The notes: generated by a model from the letters alone, not told the origin. DNA of 34,139 bases from Flavobacteriaceae bacterium (GCA_021647985.1 JAKITQ010000033.1:1-34139), one strand, 5' to 3'; shown: positions 1-8,887, numbered from the stretch's first letter. Made by a program: numbers and translations.

Positions 1-348
1 TTATAAAGTATTATAATTCAAATTTATCAAAAAATCCTTTTAATAAGTGGTAAAAGAATCTGGTTCAGTCTATTAAAACGCAATAATTGTATAAAAGTAT
101 TTTAAAATAATTATTAATTTATCAATAAAATTGTTAAAATTTTAATAATTTAATATGCAGTAAATACAAATTAATTTTAATTGGATTATCTTTACAGTGT
201 GAAAATGCAGAAATATTATGCAGATTAGAAAATTTAAAATGAAGTGAAGGCTGCTTTTTCTTTATCAAATTATGTTAAAAAGAAAATTTATATTTGTTTT
301 ACATTTATAAATATCACTCATTTAGTTTTAAACCTGTAATTTATAGAT
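1..348. other. AT-rich upstream region
   Basis: No gene is visible in this stretch; it is very AT-rich and has no ORF of note on either strand. The only recognisable signal is a TATATTTG box at 289-296, described separately. The left neighbour gene lies outside the window. Confidence 0.6.
289..296 (+). promoter_or_regulatory. Putative -7 promoter box for the acylase gene
   Basis: TATATTTG is an exact match to the Bacteroidota -7 consensus TAnnTTTG, 52 bp before the ATG at 349. No clear -33 TTG is present at the usual 17-23 bp spacing, so this is a half-supported promoter. Confidence 0.4.
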
Positions 349-2538
349 ATGAATAAAATCTATTTTTTATTATTAGTATTAATATTGAGTTGCAGCACGA
401 AAGAACCAAAGCATAAAAATTTTACAGAAAAAGAGCGTTGGGAACAAAATGCATCCAATACAGAAATCATTAGAGATGATTTTGGCGTGCCTCATATTTA
501 CGGTAAAACAGACGCTAATGCTGTTTTTGGTTTGTTGTATGCGCAATGTGAAGATGATTTTAACCGTGTTGAACGAAATTATATTTGGGCTATTGGCCGT
601 TTGGCCGAAGTAGAAGGTGAATCAGCTTTGTATAGTGATCTTCGCGCTAGACTCTATATGACACAAAAAGAGGCCAAAGAAAATTATAAGAATAGTCCGG
701 ATTGGCTAAAAGAATTGTGTGTCGCTTTTGCCGATGGTATCAATTTTTACCTTGCGAATCATCCCGAAGTAAATCCAAAATTAATTACGCATTTCGAGCC
801 CTGGATGCCCATGTATTTTAGTGAAGGTTCTATAGGTGGTGATATTGAAAGGGTATCTACAAGAAAAATTAAAGATTTTTATGAAAAATCTGCTGTCACT
901 GAAGCGATGGCGATTAACGATGGTTTAATTCGATTAAGAGATGACGAGCCAAGGGGCTCTAACGGTTTTGCTATTGCAGGATCCAGAACAAAATCGGGCA
1001 ATGCCATGTTGTTAATTAATCCACATACTTCTTTCTTTTTTCGTGGCGAGGTGCATGTGGTTAGCGAAGAAGGGTTAAATGCTTATGGCGCTGTAACCTG
1101 GGGTCAATTTTTTGTATATCAAGGCTTTAACGATAAAACTGGTTGGATGCATACTTCCACAGGTACCGATATCATTGATGAATTTGAAGAAACTATAATT
1201 AAAAATAAAAAAGGATTAAGTTATAAATATGGCGATGCATCGAGGCCAATTGATTCCGTAGAGGTGAAATTAAAATATGTGACAGATGGAGGGATGATGG
1301 ATAGAAAATTTATGACTTATAAAACACATCATGGACCAATTACGCATAAAGATGGAGATAAATGGGTTGCCACCGCCTTGATGTGGAGCCCAGTAAAAGC
1401 ATTGGAACAATCTTATACTCGAACCAAGAATTCAAATTTTAAGGAGTTTAATAAAATGATGGATATTCGTACCAATTCTTCAAACAATACAGTTTACGCT
1501 GATGCGGATGGTACTATTGCCTATTACCACGGTAATTTTATCCCGAAAAGGAATGATAAATTCGATTATACCAATCCGGTAGATGGTAGTAATCCGGAAA
1601 CGGATTGGAATGGTTTACATGCTTTAGAAGATAATATTTTTGTTAAGAATCCGGATAATGGCTGGATTCAAAATTGTAATTCAACACCTTTTACTTCTGC
1701 AGGAAAGCATAGTCCGAACAAAGAAGGCTACCCGAATTATATGAGTTCATTTCCTGAAAATTATAGAGGAATTCATGCCATTCCTTTACTGGAAAAATCT
1801 AAAGACTTGACCTTAGATAAATTAATAGCCTTGGCCTATGATACTTATTTGCCTGGAGCTGAGCAATTAATTACTGGCTTGATAAAAGCATATGACGATT
1901 CCTCGAAAGGGAATAGAGAAATCAATGATGCGATGAAAATTTTGAAAAAATGGGATTTCAGGGTTTCAAAAACATCGAAAGCCATGACGCTGACAAAATT
2001 TTATTTTAATACTTATTTGAGTTCTGGGAAAATACCCAAAGGCCTGCATTATATGAAAAAGTTTCAATATATGAATCGTGAATCTTCTTTTGAAGAGCGA
2101 TTGGAAGTTTTTGCGCAAAGTTTGAAAAACTTAGAATCAGATTTCGGTTCACAAGAAATAGTTTGGGGTGAATTTAATCGTTACCAAAGAAATAATGGTG
2201 ATATTCATCAAGCTTTTAATGATAGTTTATCAAGCATTTCGGTAGGTATGGCTTCTGGTCTTTGGGGTGCATTGGCATCGTTTGGTACACGACATGGTAA
2301 AAATACCAAGAGGCAATATGGTGTTTCAGGCAATAGTTTTGTGGCAGTTGTTGAATTTGGAGATAAAGTAAGGGCCAAGACTATGTTGGCAGGAGGGCAA
2401 AGTGGTAATCCAAATTCGCCACATTTTGATGATCAGGCACAACCTTATGCAGATGGACAATTTAAAATGGTTGCGTACTATCGAGAAGATGTTTTAAAAA
2501 GAGCAGAATCTACCTATCATCCAGGTGAAGAAAAATAA
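349..2538 (+). CDS. Penicillin acylase family (Ntn) hydrolase, lipoprotein
   Basis: Predicted N-terminal-nucleophile hydrolase of the penicillin acylase / acyl-homoserine-lactone acylase family, which cleaves amide-linked acyl groups. The 729-residue protein begins with a lipoprotein signal ending in LILSC (Cys15), so it is probably anchored in the outer or inner membrane facing the periplasm. The family pattern is visible: an alpha-chain part (about 40-200) with DDFGVPHIYG, then PRGSNGFAIAG, where Ser204 should be freed by autocleavage and act as nucleophile. NPHTSFF and the YQGFNDKTGWMHT stretch of the beta chain follow. Length is normal for the family. It is transcribed alone and converges on the downstream lipase gene. 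The substrate cannot be told from sequence; AHL, other acyl amides or beta-lactams are all possible. Confidence 0.88.
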   Translation: MNKIYFLLLVLILSCSTKEPKHKNFTEKERWEQNASNTEIIRDDFGVPHIYGKTDANAVFGLLYAQCEDDFNRVERNYIWAIGRLAEVEGESALYSDLRARLYMTQKEAKENYKNSPDWLKELCVAFADGINFYLANHPEVNPKLITHFEPWMPMYFSEGSIGGDIERVSTRKIKDFYEKSAVTEAMAINDGLIRLRDDEPRGSNGFAIAGSRTKSGNAMLLINPHTSFFFRGEVHVVSEEGLNAYGAVTWGQFFVYQGFNDKTGWMHTSTGTDIIDEFEETIIKNKKGLSYKYGDASRPIDSVEVKLKYVTDGGMMDRKFMTYKTHHGPITHKDGDKWVATALMWSPVKALEQSYTRTKNSNFKEFNKMMDIRTNSSNNTVYADADGTIAYYHGNFIPKRNDKFDYTNPVDGSNPETDWNGLHALEDNIFVKNPDNGWIQNCNSTPFTSAGKHSPNKEGYPNYMSSFPENYRGIHAIPLLEKSKDLTLDKLIALAYDTYLPGAEQLITGLIKAYDDSSKGNREINDAMKILKKWDFRVSKTSKAMTLTKFYFNTYLSSGKIPKGLHYMKKFQYMNRESSFEERLEVFAQSLKNLESDFGSQEIVWGEFNRYQRNNGDIHQAFNDSLSSISVGMASGLWGALASFGTRHGKNTKRQYGVSGNSFVAVVEFGDKVRAKTMLAGGQSGNPNSPHFDDQAQPYADGQFKMVAYYREDVLKRAESTYHPGEEK

Positions 2539-2556
2539 AGTAATTTTTTGTTGAGA

Positions 2557-3600
2557 TTAATATTTAGCATAGAATTTCAAAATCTCATTTATGGTTTCTA
2601 TACGTTGCTCATCTTTTTCTATCAATAATTCATGTTGCGCATTTGCAACGGAATAAGCAAGGTGTTCTTTACCAGATGCTTTAGCGGCGTCTATAAATTT
2701 TTGATGTGCACTGGGATCTACAATTTGTTCGTTTTTTGCAGAAAAGAGAACAAAAGGTGTATTTAATTTATCTACATTATCAAAAATATAATCAAATTGT
2801 TGACAAGATTTATTCGCCCATTGAAAAGTTGCACCACCTAATTTTGCCTTAGGAACTTGGTCAAAGGCCTCAATCATTCTTTCATACCTAATCTGTGAAC
2901 CAGTTAAGGTATTGCCATTAAATGTACTTTTATCATCATTGTATTTAGATTGGCCAAATGCATATTTAGGTTTTTCACCTGCCATTATTTTAACTACAGT
3001 ACAACCGGGAGGTGCAAAACCTAACATAGGTGAAGAAAAAGCAGCAGCATTAAAATCATTTGCATTTTGCTCTAAATAGGTCATGCCAATTGCACCACCC
3101 ATAGAATGTGTTAAAAGGAAAGTTTTTTTGTAATTATTTGGTTTTATATAGGTGTCATAAAAAGATTTCATATCGTCAATATAATACTGAAAATCATCTA
3201 TATATCCCATATCATGGTCTTCTGTCATTCTGCCGGATTGTCCCTGTCCTCTATGGTCGTGAATATAAACCGAATAGCCATTATTAAAAAGGTCAAAAAC
3301 AAGTTCTTTGTACTTTATCGTCGCTTCCGTTCTTCCGGTAGATATTAAAATTACTTTATCCGTATTTTCTTGCTCAAATATTTTATAATAAATTTCTATA
3401 TCCGCTTTTCCGTTAAAGGTTCCTTCTTTACCCGCGTTATAAAAATCTTCAATATTTTTACTGTATGTTTTATCTTGTAATTGCTTAATAGTGGTTAAAT
3501 GGTATTTATTTTTAGTTTTTTTCAAAGTTTCAAATTTTGGTTCACAAGAAAATAATACAACTAACGAAATAAATGAGATGAATTTTAATGGTTTTTTCAT
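2557..3600 (-). CDS. Alpha/beta hydrolase, lysophospholipase-like lipoprotein
   Basis: Serine hydrolase of the Hydrolase_4/PldB (monoacylglycerol lipase or lysophospholipase) type, 347 residues. An N-terminal lipoprotein signal ends at VVLFSC (Cys19). The fold's landmarks are the oxyanion-side strand VILISTGRTEATIKY, the HDHRGQGQSG turn near 114-123 and the nucleophile elbow LLTHSMGG, with Ser166 in an H-S-M-G-G version of GxSxG. A C-terminal NAQHELLIE supplies the likely catalytic His. The gene lies 29 bp downstream of the oleate hydratase gene on the same strand. An operon linking release of fatty acids by this lipase to their hydration is plausible but is inference. Substrate specificity is unknown. 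Confidence 0.87.
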   Translation of the reverse strand: MKKPLKFISFISLVVLFSCEPKFETLKKTKNKYHLTTIKQLQDKTYSKNIEDFYNAGKEGTFNGKADIEIYYKIFEQENTDKVILISTGRTEATIKYKELVFDLFNNGYSVYIHDHRGQGQSGRMTEDHDMGYIDDFQYYIDDMKSFYDTYIKPNNYKKTFLLTHSMGGAIGMTYLEQNANDFNAAAFSSPMLGFAPPGCTVVKIMAGEKPKYAFGQSKYNDDKSTFNGNTLTGSQIRYERMIEAFDQVPKAKLGGATFQWANKSCQQFDYIFDNVDKLNTPFVLFSAKNEQIVDPSAHQKFIDAAKASGKEHLAYSVANAQHELLIEKDEQRIETINEILKFYAKY

Positions 3601-3629
3601 TATTAAATTTTATGTAAATAATTTTACAA

Positions 3630-5216
3630 TTACCTGCTAATGGCTTTTAAAGCACCCAATAAATATTTAGGATTATGAGCAGAATCATACATTGGCTGTA
3701 CTTTTTTATTGGTATCAAATAAGCCATAAACTGCTATTTGTGCTGTTCTAACAGAATATTCAACGGTAAATACGCAATCTTTTGGCGCTTCGGCAAACTG
3801 ACCTAAAAAAGCAAAGTTGGTTGCTCCTTTCGGAATTACATCGGGTCTATCACCTAATTCTCTTGGCATAAATAAACTATCAACAAAAGGCATAGCAACG
3901 GGTATACAATTTACTTTGCCTGAGTTTGTTACAGGTTTCATCAGATCTTGAATTTTTAAATGATAATATAGTTCTTCAAGCATTTCTGCACCAGTACATT
4001 CGGCCATTGTTTTTTTAATATAATTACCTTTTCTATCGGGATACAAACCATAACCCCAAAATACTTTTACATCTTTGGGTTGTTGTGGAAAATGTGGTTG
4101 TCGGGCTATAACTATAGACATGAGCCAGTTAGAATCGGTCATTGTAACCAAACCGCCTGTGCCATCTACATTGCCTGTAAAGTTTTCCATATAGTCTAAA
4201 AAGGTATTATCTTTCATAGTTGCTGTAAACGAATACCATTTTTGCAGGTCTATATGATCACAAAACGGACTTGGGTTTCCAAAAGCCTTGTCTTTGGCAG
4301 CAATTTTTTTCCATAATTTCCAAGAACCCGATTCGGCGATACCTTTTAATTTGGCAGGTCTGTCCCAACTGCCATTATCTGTACTTTCGGTTATCGAACC
4401 ATTGGTAAAAAAAACATAATCATTTTTTCCCAGAACTATTTCACTCTTATCTTTCATATGTAATACTGTGGCTGTCTTCTTGTCTGATGAGAGATTAAAA
4501 TCAATGTCAACAACTTCTTTTCCCAATTCAAATTTAACCCCCTTTGCTTCTAAATACTTCTTCATTGGTATTACCACCGAGTCGTATTGATTGTATTTGG
4601 TTCGCATTACACCTCCTAATTTATACAGACCGTCAACCAAATGAATAAAACGTTTCATATATCGCCTCATTTCGGCAAGACTACTCCATTTTTGAAAGGC
4701 GAACATTGTTGTCCATATATACCAAAAATTGGTATCAAAAAAAGCTTGATCGAACCAATCTTCTATTCGTTGGTTGCCTAGTGATTTTTCTGAAACAAAG
4801 GTCAGTTTTAAAAAGTCAGCCTGTTGCTTTAGGGAAAGTCCGTAAGAAGAAACGTCTATTTTTTTACCATCTTTTAATAGCCTTGCTTGACCATTGGAAA
4901 CGAATCGTTCATTAAATTCATACGATTCATCTCTTACGGATATATTTGGGTCTTCTAGCGATGGGATATGAGAAAGTAACTCCCAATAACATTCATAATG
5001 CATTTCGTGCATTCGCCCTCCTCTTACAACAAAACCTTTTTCGGTATCGCCAATACCATCTAAGGCACCTCCTGCAATTTTATCTTTTTCTAATATGTGT
5101 ATATTTTCGCCTGGTACTCCAGCATCTTTTTCCAGATATAGGGCACTGGCAAGAGAGGAAATTCCGCTGCCAATTAAGTAAATATGAGCTTGTTTTGGGT
5201 TTTGGTTAATTTTCAT
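3630..5216 (-). CDS. ohyA: Oleate hydratase (MCRA family)
   Basis: FAD-dependent fatty acid double-bond hydratase, formerly called myosin-cross-reactive antigen. It adds water to cis-9 unsaturated fatty acids such as oleate to give 10-hydroxy acids. The N-terminus has the dinucleotide-binding pattern IGSGISSLASALYLE (about 15-29) followed by an acidic strand end (ILEKD). The family-typical GGRMHEMHYECYWELL region follows near 65-81, the region of the proposed catalytic Glu, then DESYEFNERF. The later WSSLAEMRRYMKRF and GQFAEAPKDCVFTVEYSVRTAQ are also characteristic. At 528 residues it is somewhat shorter than the ~590-650 residues of many relatives but has both ends of the family. No signal peptide, so cytosolic or membrane-associated. 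Likely roles are detoxifying or modifying exogenous unsaturated fatty acids. Confidence 0.93.
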   Translation of the reverse strand: MKINQNPKQAHIYLIGSGISSLASALYLEKDAGVPGENIHILEKDKIAGGALDGIGDTEKGFVVRGGRMHEMHYECYWELLSHIPSLEDPNISVRDESYEFNERFVSNGQARLLKDGKKIDVSSYGLSLKQQADFLKLTFVSEKSLGNQRIEDWFDQAFFDTNFWYIWTTMFAFQKWSSLAEMRRYMKRFIHLVDGLYKLGGVMRTKYNQYDSVVIPMKKYLEAKGVKFELGKEVVDIDFNLSSDKKTATVLHMKDKSEIVLGKNDYVFFTNGSITESTDNGSWDRPAKLKGIAESGSWKLWKKIAAKDKAFGNPSPFCDHIDLQKWYSFTATMKDNTFLDYMENFTGNVDGTGGLVTMTDSNWLMSIVIARQPHFPQQPKDVKVFWGYGLYPDRKGNYIKKTMAECTGAEMLEELYYHLKIQDLMKPVTNSGKVNCIPVAMPFVDSLFMPRELGDRPDVIPKGATNFAFLGQFAEAPKDCVFTVEYSVRTAQIAVYGLFDTNKKVQPMYDSAHNPKYLLGALKAISR

Positions 5217-5309
5217 TTTAAAGTGAGGTTAAATCAATTAATTTATTCGTTAAAAATACAATTTTATTTATTATGACGTATTTAAAAGTATAAGAGCAAT
5301 GATATTTTA

Positions 5310-5330
5310 TACTTTTGTTTTTTATATTTG
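5310..5330 (+). promoter_or_regulatory. Overlapping -7 boxes upstream of cinA
   Basis: Two exact TAnnTTTG matches stand in series, TACTTTTG at 5310-5317 and TATATTTG at 5323-5330, just before the ATG at 5336. The second would give an almost leaderless mRNA. No clear -33 element is seen. An in-frame TTG at 5315 lies inside the first box, which argues against using it as a start codon. Confidence 0.4.
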
Positions 5331-5335
5331 ATTTT

Positions 5336-6595
5336 ATGCAAGCAGAAATAATTACCATTGGCGATGAAATTCTCATCGGTCAGATTTTAGATTCCAATTC
5401 AAAATGGATAGCAGAAGAACTCAATAAAATTGGTGTTTCGGTTTATCAAATAACCTCTATTCAAGATGACAAGCAACATATTTTAAAAGCGCTCGCTGAA
5501 GCGAAAGGAAATGCCGATATCATTATATTAACAGGTGGTTTAGGACCTACCAAAGACGATATTACCAAACATACCTTGGTAGATTATTTTGATGATAAAT
5601 TGACCATGCAGCCAGAAATTGCAGAACATATAAAACATTTGTTTGCAAAGATTAATTATCAATACACGGATTTAGATATCCAGCAGGCCATGCTCCCTGA
5701 AAAGGCGAATATTTTAAAAAATTATTTGGGTACTGCATCTGGTATGTGGTTTGATAAGGGAGGAAAAGTCTTCGTTTCTTTGCCTGGAGTACCAAATGAA
5801 ATGAAGGGTTTGATGACCAATTGTGTTTTGCCAAATTTGCAAAAATCATTTCAATTGCCATTTATCTTGCATAAAACGGTGCAAACTATTGGAATGGGAG
5901 AGAGTAAAGTTGCCAAGAGAATTGAACAGTGGGAAAATGATTTGCCAAAAAGTATCAAATTGGCTTACTTACCCAGTTATGGCAAGTTGCGATTGCGTTT
6001 AACAGCTAAAGGATCCGATAAAAAAGAATTGGAAGAAGCTGTAGAAGTCGCCATTGATAAATTATATCATATTATTGGAGATATTATTGTAGGTATGGAA
6101 ATTAGCGAGTCTTTGGAGGCCTCCATTCAAAACTTATTGGTTGGTAGCGATCAAACCTTGAGTACTGCGGAGAGTTGTACAGGCGGAAGTATTGCTAAAA
6201 TGATTACTTCAGTTGCTGGTGCTTCAAAATATTTTTGTGGATCGGCGGTGGTTTATTCCGCGAAAGCGAAAAAAGAAATATTAAAAATAGCATCAAAAAC
6301 CATTGAAAAATATTCGGTAGTTAGTAAAGAGGTAGCCGAAGAAATGGCCTTGCAGTGTAAAAAAATATTTGCAACGGATTATGCCATAGCAACAACCGGT
6401 AATGCAGGGCCTACAACGGATAAAACAGATAAATCTGTAGGTGTTGTTTTTATAGCCATTGCTACACCAAATTATGTGTTGGTAAAAGAATTTAATTTTG
6501 GTCAGCCTAGAGAAAAAGTAATAGAAAGAGCCTCTGTTAAAAGCTTGGAAATACTGAGAAAAGAAATTTTAAAAAACAATTCAAATAGTTTGTGA
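5336..6595 (+). CDS. cinA: CinA-like protein (NMN amidohydrolase / ADP-ribose pyrophosphatase family)
   Basis: Two-domain CinA protein involved in pyridine nucleotide salvage. The N-terminal COG1058/MoaB-like domain carries EIITIGDEILIGQ at residues 4-16 and TGGLGPTKDD in its nucleotide site. The C-terminal domain (about 260-419) has the NMN deamidase signature STAESCTGGSIA and later ATTGNAGPT. The start was placed at the ATG at 5336, giving 419 residues, because the family begins MxAEIIxIGDE and the seven residues of the longer TTG-started frame fall within promoter-like sequence. The gene is followed by the L28 gene after 62 bp that contain a good promoter, so it is probably transcribed separately. 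Confidence 0.92.
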   Translation: MQAEIITIGDEILIGQILDSNSKWIAEELNKIGVSVYQITSIQDDKQHILKALAEAKGNADIIILTGGLGPTKDDITKHTLVDYFDDKLTMQPEIAEHIKHLFAKINYQYTDLDIQQAMLPEKANILKNYLGTASGMWFDKGGKVFVSLPGVPNEMKGLMTNCVLPNLQKSFQLPFILHKTVQTIGMGESKVAKRIEQWENDLPKSIKLAYLPSYGKLRLRLTAKGSDKKELEEAVEVAIDKLYHIIGDIIVGMEISESLEASIQNLLVGSDQTLSTAESCTGGSIAKMITSVAGASKYFCGSAVVYSAKAKKEILKIASKTIEKYSVVSKEVAEEMALQCKKIFATDYAIATTGNAGPTTDKTDKSVGVVFIAIATPNYVLVKEFNFGQPREKVIERASVKSLEILRKEILKNNSNSL

Positions 6596-6620
6596 GATTA
6601 GTAAAGAATTTATATTTTTG
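6590..6620 (+). promoter_or_regulatory. Promoter of the rpmB-rpmG operon
   Basis: A -33 TTG at 6590-6592 and an exact -7 TAnnTTTG (TATTTTTG, 6613-6620) are separated by 20 bp, the typical flavobacterial spacing. It lies at the very end of cinA and 38 bp before the rpmB ATG. Confidence 0.7.
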
Positions 6621-6657
6621 CACCTCGTTTTGAAAGAACAATTAAAACACTAAAGAA

Positions 6658-6897
6658 ATGTCAAGAGTTTGTGAGTTAACAGGTAAAAGAGCAATGGTTG
6701 GAAACAACGTTTCTCACGCATTAAATAGAACCAAAAGAAAATTTAAGGTAAATTTAGTAAAAAAACGTTTTTACTTACCTGAAGAAGATAAATGGATTAC
6801 TTTAAAAGTTTCTACAAGAGCTTTAAAAAATATCAATAAAAAAGGTGTTGAAGCTGTTATTAAAGAAGCAAGAGCTAACGGTTACTTAAAAAAATAA
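6658..6897 (+). CDS. rpmB: 50S ribosomal protein L28
   Basis: Large-subunit ribosomal protein bL28, 79 residues, full length. The start MSRVCELTGKRAMVGNNVSHA is the family signature and the lysine-rich middle (KRKFKVNLVKKRFYLPEEDKW) fits the Bacteroidota version. Only one Cys of the ancestral zinc-binding set remains. It is the first gene of a tight run (6 bp to rpmG) preceded by a strong promoter match, so bL28 and bL33 are probably made from one mRNA. Confidence 0.97.
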   Translation: MSRVCELTGKRAMVGNNVSHALNRTKRKFKVNLVKKRFYLPEEDKWITLKVSTRALKNINKKGVEAVIKEARANGYLKK

Positions 6898-6903
6898 GAA
6901 AAG

Positions 6904-7089
6904 ATGGCAAAAGGTAAAGGAAATAGAATCCAAGTTATTTTAGAATGTACAGAACATAAAGCTTCAGGTAAAGCAGGAACGTCACGTTATATTACTACAA
7001 AAAATAAAAAGAATACTCCAGATAGATTAGAAGTTAAAAAATTCAATCCTATCTTGAAGAAAATGACAGTTCATAAAGAAATTAAATAA
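6904..7089 (+). CDS. rpmG: 50S ribosomal protein L33
   Basis: Large-subunit ribosomal protein bL33, 61 residues. The family core [12 protein letters not shown] and [21 protein letters not shown] is clear. The two CxxC zinc knuckles of C+ L33 are absent (only Cys15 remains), so this is the zinc-independent type. It sits 6 bp after rpmB and 47 bp before the DUF4295 gene, the standard arrangement in this phylum. Confidence 0.97.
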   Translation: MAKGKGNRIQVILECTEHKASGKAGTSRYITTKNKKNTPDRLEVKKFNPILKKMTVHKEIK

Positions 7090-7136
7090 TTATAGATTTT
7101 CACTTTTTGTGAAAATATTAAATAACACATTGTGTC

Positions 7137-7289
7137 ATGGCAAAAAAAGCAGTAGCATCATTACAAACGGGATCAAAGAGATTGACTAAAGCAATTAAAA
7201 TGGTTAAGTCTGATAAAACAGGCGCTTATATATTTGTTGAAAGCATCATGGATCCGTCTAAAGTAAATGCTTTTATAAGCAAAAAATAA
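7137..7289 (+). CDS. DUF4295 small basic protein
   Basis: A 50-residue lysine-rich protein of the DUF4295 family, found by reading the gap after rpmG. It starts MAKKAVASLQTGSKRLTKAI and ends VNAFISKK. The family is restricted to Bacteroidota and almost always follows rpmB-rpmG, which suggests a ribosome-associated role, but no function is established. It is followed after 21 bp by a strong hairpin terminator that closes the rpmB-rpmG-DUF4295 operon. Confidence 0.9.
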   Translation: MAKKAVASLQTGSKRLTKAIKMVKSDKTGAYIFVESIMDPSKVNAFISKK

Positions 7290-7310
7290 TTTTTACTTAT
7301 AACAATATAC

Positions 7311-7343
7311 AAAGCTACTTTCTTGTTTGAAAGTAGCTTTTTT
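7311..7343 (+). terminator. Rho-independent terminator of the rpmB operon
   Basis: A perfect 12-bp stem (7311-7322 with 7329-7340, arm AAAGCTACTTTC), a 6-nt TTGTTT loop and a following T-rich tail. It lies 21 bp after the DUF4295 stop and ahead of the ftsY promoter box. Confidence 0.9.
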
Positions 7344-7370
7344 ATGTTTATAGACTTTTATTATTTTGCT

Positions 7371-7378
7371 TAACTTTG
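7371..7378 (+). promoter_or_regulatory. Putative -7 box for ftsY
   Basis: TAACTTTG matches TAnnTTTG exactly, 38 bp before the ftsY ATG and just after the preceding terminator. No convincing -33 TTG is present. Confidence 0.5.
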
Positions 7379-7416
7379 CAAAAGTTTAAATTAATCAGTC
7401 TTATCTCACCAAACTT

Positions 7417-8394
7417 ATGAGTTTATTCAAGAAATTATTTTCTAAAGACCACGCTGAAGACGTGGCGAAAAAAAAGGAAACTTTAGACAAAGGTTTAGAA
7501 AAAACAAAAACTTCATTTTTTAATAAGTTAACTAAAGCAGTTGCTGGTAAATCAAAAGTAGATGATGAGGTTTTAGATAATTTAGAAGAAGTATTGGTCT
7601 CATCAGACGTGGGTGTAGATACAACACTTAAAATAATCGATAGAATTGAAGCAAGAGTATCCAAAGATAAATATTTTGGTACAGATGAATTGAATAGAAT
7701 TTTAAGAGAAGAAATCGCCGCTTTGTTGTCTTTGACCAATGTTGGTAATGCAACAGAATTTAATATCCCTCAAGGGAAAAAACCATATGTAATTATGGTA
7801 GTTGGTGTTAATGGCGTAGGAAAAACTACAACAATTGGTAAATTGGCATCTCAGTTTAAAAAACAAGGATTAAAAGTTGTACTTGGTGCAGCGGATACTT
7901 TTAGGGCAGCTGCTATTGATCAATTACAAATATGGGCAGATAGGGTAGAGGTGCCAATGGTAAGGCAAGATATGGGAAGTGACCCTGCTTCTGTTGCTTT
8001 TGACACTTTGGAGTCTGCTGTAAAACAAGATGCTGATGTGGTTATTATTGATACAGCAGGACGTTTGCATAACAAAGTTAATTTGATGAATGAACTGACT
8101 AAAATTAAGCGTGTGCTGCAAAAAGTAACTCCAGATAAACCAGATGAAGTACTTTTGGTTTTAGATGGTTCTACAGGACAGAATGCATTTGAGCAAGCCA
8201 AACAATTTACCAAAGCAACCGAGGTTACTGCTTTGGCAATTACTAAATTAGATGGTACAGCCAAAGGTGGTGTTGTGATTGGTATTTCTGATCAATTTCA
8301 AATTCCGGTTAAATATATTGGAGTAGGAGAAGGTATTGATGACTTGCAGGTGTTTAATAAAATTGAATTTGTTGATTCATTTTTTAAGAGGTAA
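7417..8394 (+). CDS. ftsY: Signal recognition particle receptor FtsY
   Basis: SRP receptor GTPase that docks ribosome-SRP complexes at the SecYEG translocon. The 325-residue protein has a short charged N-terminal region with the membrane-binding helix MSLFKKLFSK, a helical N domain (about 25-110) and the NG GTPase domain. Motifs seen: P-loop GVNGVGKTT (130-138), AADTFRAAAIDQL (158-170), DTAGR (212-216), TKLDGTAKGG and the C-terminal GVGEGIDDLQVF. The long acidic A domain of enterobacterial FtsY is absent, as is normal in this phylum. ftsY followed by rimO is a common Bacteroidota arrangement; here a four-helix-bundle gene with flanking repeats lies between them. Confidence 0.97.
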   Translation: MSLFKKLFSKDHAEDVAKKKETLDKGLEKTKTSFFNKLTKAVAGKSKVDDEVLDNLEEVLVSSDVGVDTTLKIIDRIEARVSKDKYFGTDELNRILREEIAALLSLTNVGNATEFNIPQGKKPYVIMVVGVNGVGKTTTIGKLASQFKKQGLKVVLGAADTFRAAAIDQLQIWADRVEVPMVRQDMGSDPASVAFDTLESAVKQDADVVIIDTAGRLHNKVNLMNELTKIKRVLQKVTPDKPDEVLLVLDGSTGQNAFEQAKQFTKATEVTALAITKLDGTAKGGVVIGISDQFQIPVKYIGVGEGIDDLQVFNKIEFVDSFFKR

Positions 8395-8413
8395 GGAGAA
8401 AGGTTAGTTAAGA

Positions 8414-8499
8414 GTTGAAAGTTGAAAGTTTTAAAAGTTGAAAGTTGAAAGTTGAAAGTTGAAAGTTGAAAGTTGAAAGTAGAAAGTAGAAAGTGGAAA
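8414..8499 (+). repeat. GTTGAAA heptamer array
   Basis: Tandem array with a 7-bp unit. GTTGAAA occurs at 8414-8427 (two units), there is a 9-bp variant, then GTTGAAA six times at 8437-8478, followed in phase by GTAGAAA twice and GTGGAAA. It lies directly upstream of the four-helix-bundle gene. A spurious TTG-initiated extension of that gene would read through its end. Confidence 0.95.
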
Positions 8500-8514
8500 G
8501 AAGTAAGGGTAATA

Positions 8515-8874
8515 ATGGGAAATGAAACAGGTTTTAAACGGTTGATTTTATGGCAGAAAGCTCATGCTCTTGTTCTTGAAATTTATAGATTAACATCATT
8601 GCTTCCAAAAACAGAAAAGTTTGGAATTATTAACCAAATCCAACGTAGTTCAACTTCCGTTCCAGCCAATATTGCAGAGGGTTATGGAAGGATTAGTACA
8701 AAAGAAAAAATAAGATTTTTATACATAGCCAATGGTTCTTTAGAAGAAACCAGATATTTTTTGATACTTATTCAAGATTTAAACTTTGCTGAAACAGAAA
8801 AAATACAGATAAATTTAATTGAGGTTTCTAAAATATTAAATGCTTACATTAACAAAATGAAAGATAGTATTTAA
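8515..8874 (+). CDS. Four-helix bundle protein (S23 / 23S rRNA intervening-sequence family)
   Basis: A 119-residue helical protein of the four-helix-bundle family TIGR02436, first known from open reading frames inside 23S rRNA intervening sequences and distantly like the Avd accessory protein of diversity-generating retroelements. Characteristic pieces are LILWQKAHALVLEIYRLT, IQRSSTSVPANIAEGYGR and GSLEETRYFLILIQDL. The function is not established; nucleic-acid binding has been suggested. The start was set at the ATG at 8515 because a longer TTG-started frame would translate the heptamer repeat. The gene is bracketed by heptamer arrays in opposite sense (8414-8499 and 8888-8915), as though it were a cassette inserted between ftsY and rimO. 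Confidence 0.9.
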   Translation: MGNETGFKRLILWQKAHALVLEIYRLTSLLPKTEKFGIINQIQRSSTSVPANIAEGYGRISTKEKIRFLYIANGSLEETRYFLILIQDLNFAETEKIQINLIEVSKILNAYINKMKDSI

Positions 8875-8887
8875 TTGAATTTAATTC

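Noticed and set aside
4706..5209. Plus-strand ORFs inside the oleate hydratase gene
   Set aside because: They are antisense shadows of a well-conserved gene and encode no recognisable protein.
7137..7289. Possible frameshift near the C-terminus of the DUF4295 gene
   Set aside because: On careful rereading the frame is intact and ends VNAFISKK at 7289.
7401..8264. Minus-strand ORFs inside ftsY
   Set aside because: Antisense shadows; the plus strand has all GTPase motifs.
8414..8499. CRISPR-like array
   Set aside because: Units are 7 bp with no spacers and there are no cas genes.
8473..8514. TTG-started N-terminal extension of the four-helix-bundle protein
   Set aside because: It would translate the heptamer repeat; the ATG at 8515 gives the family's normal length.
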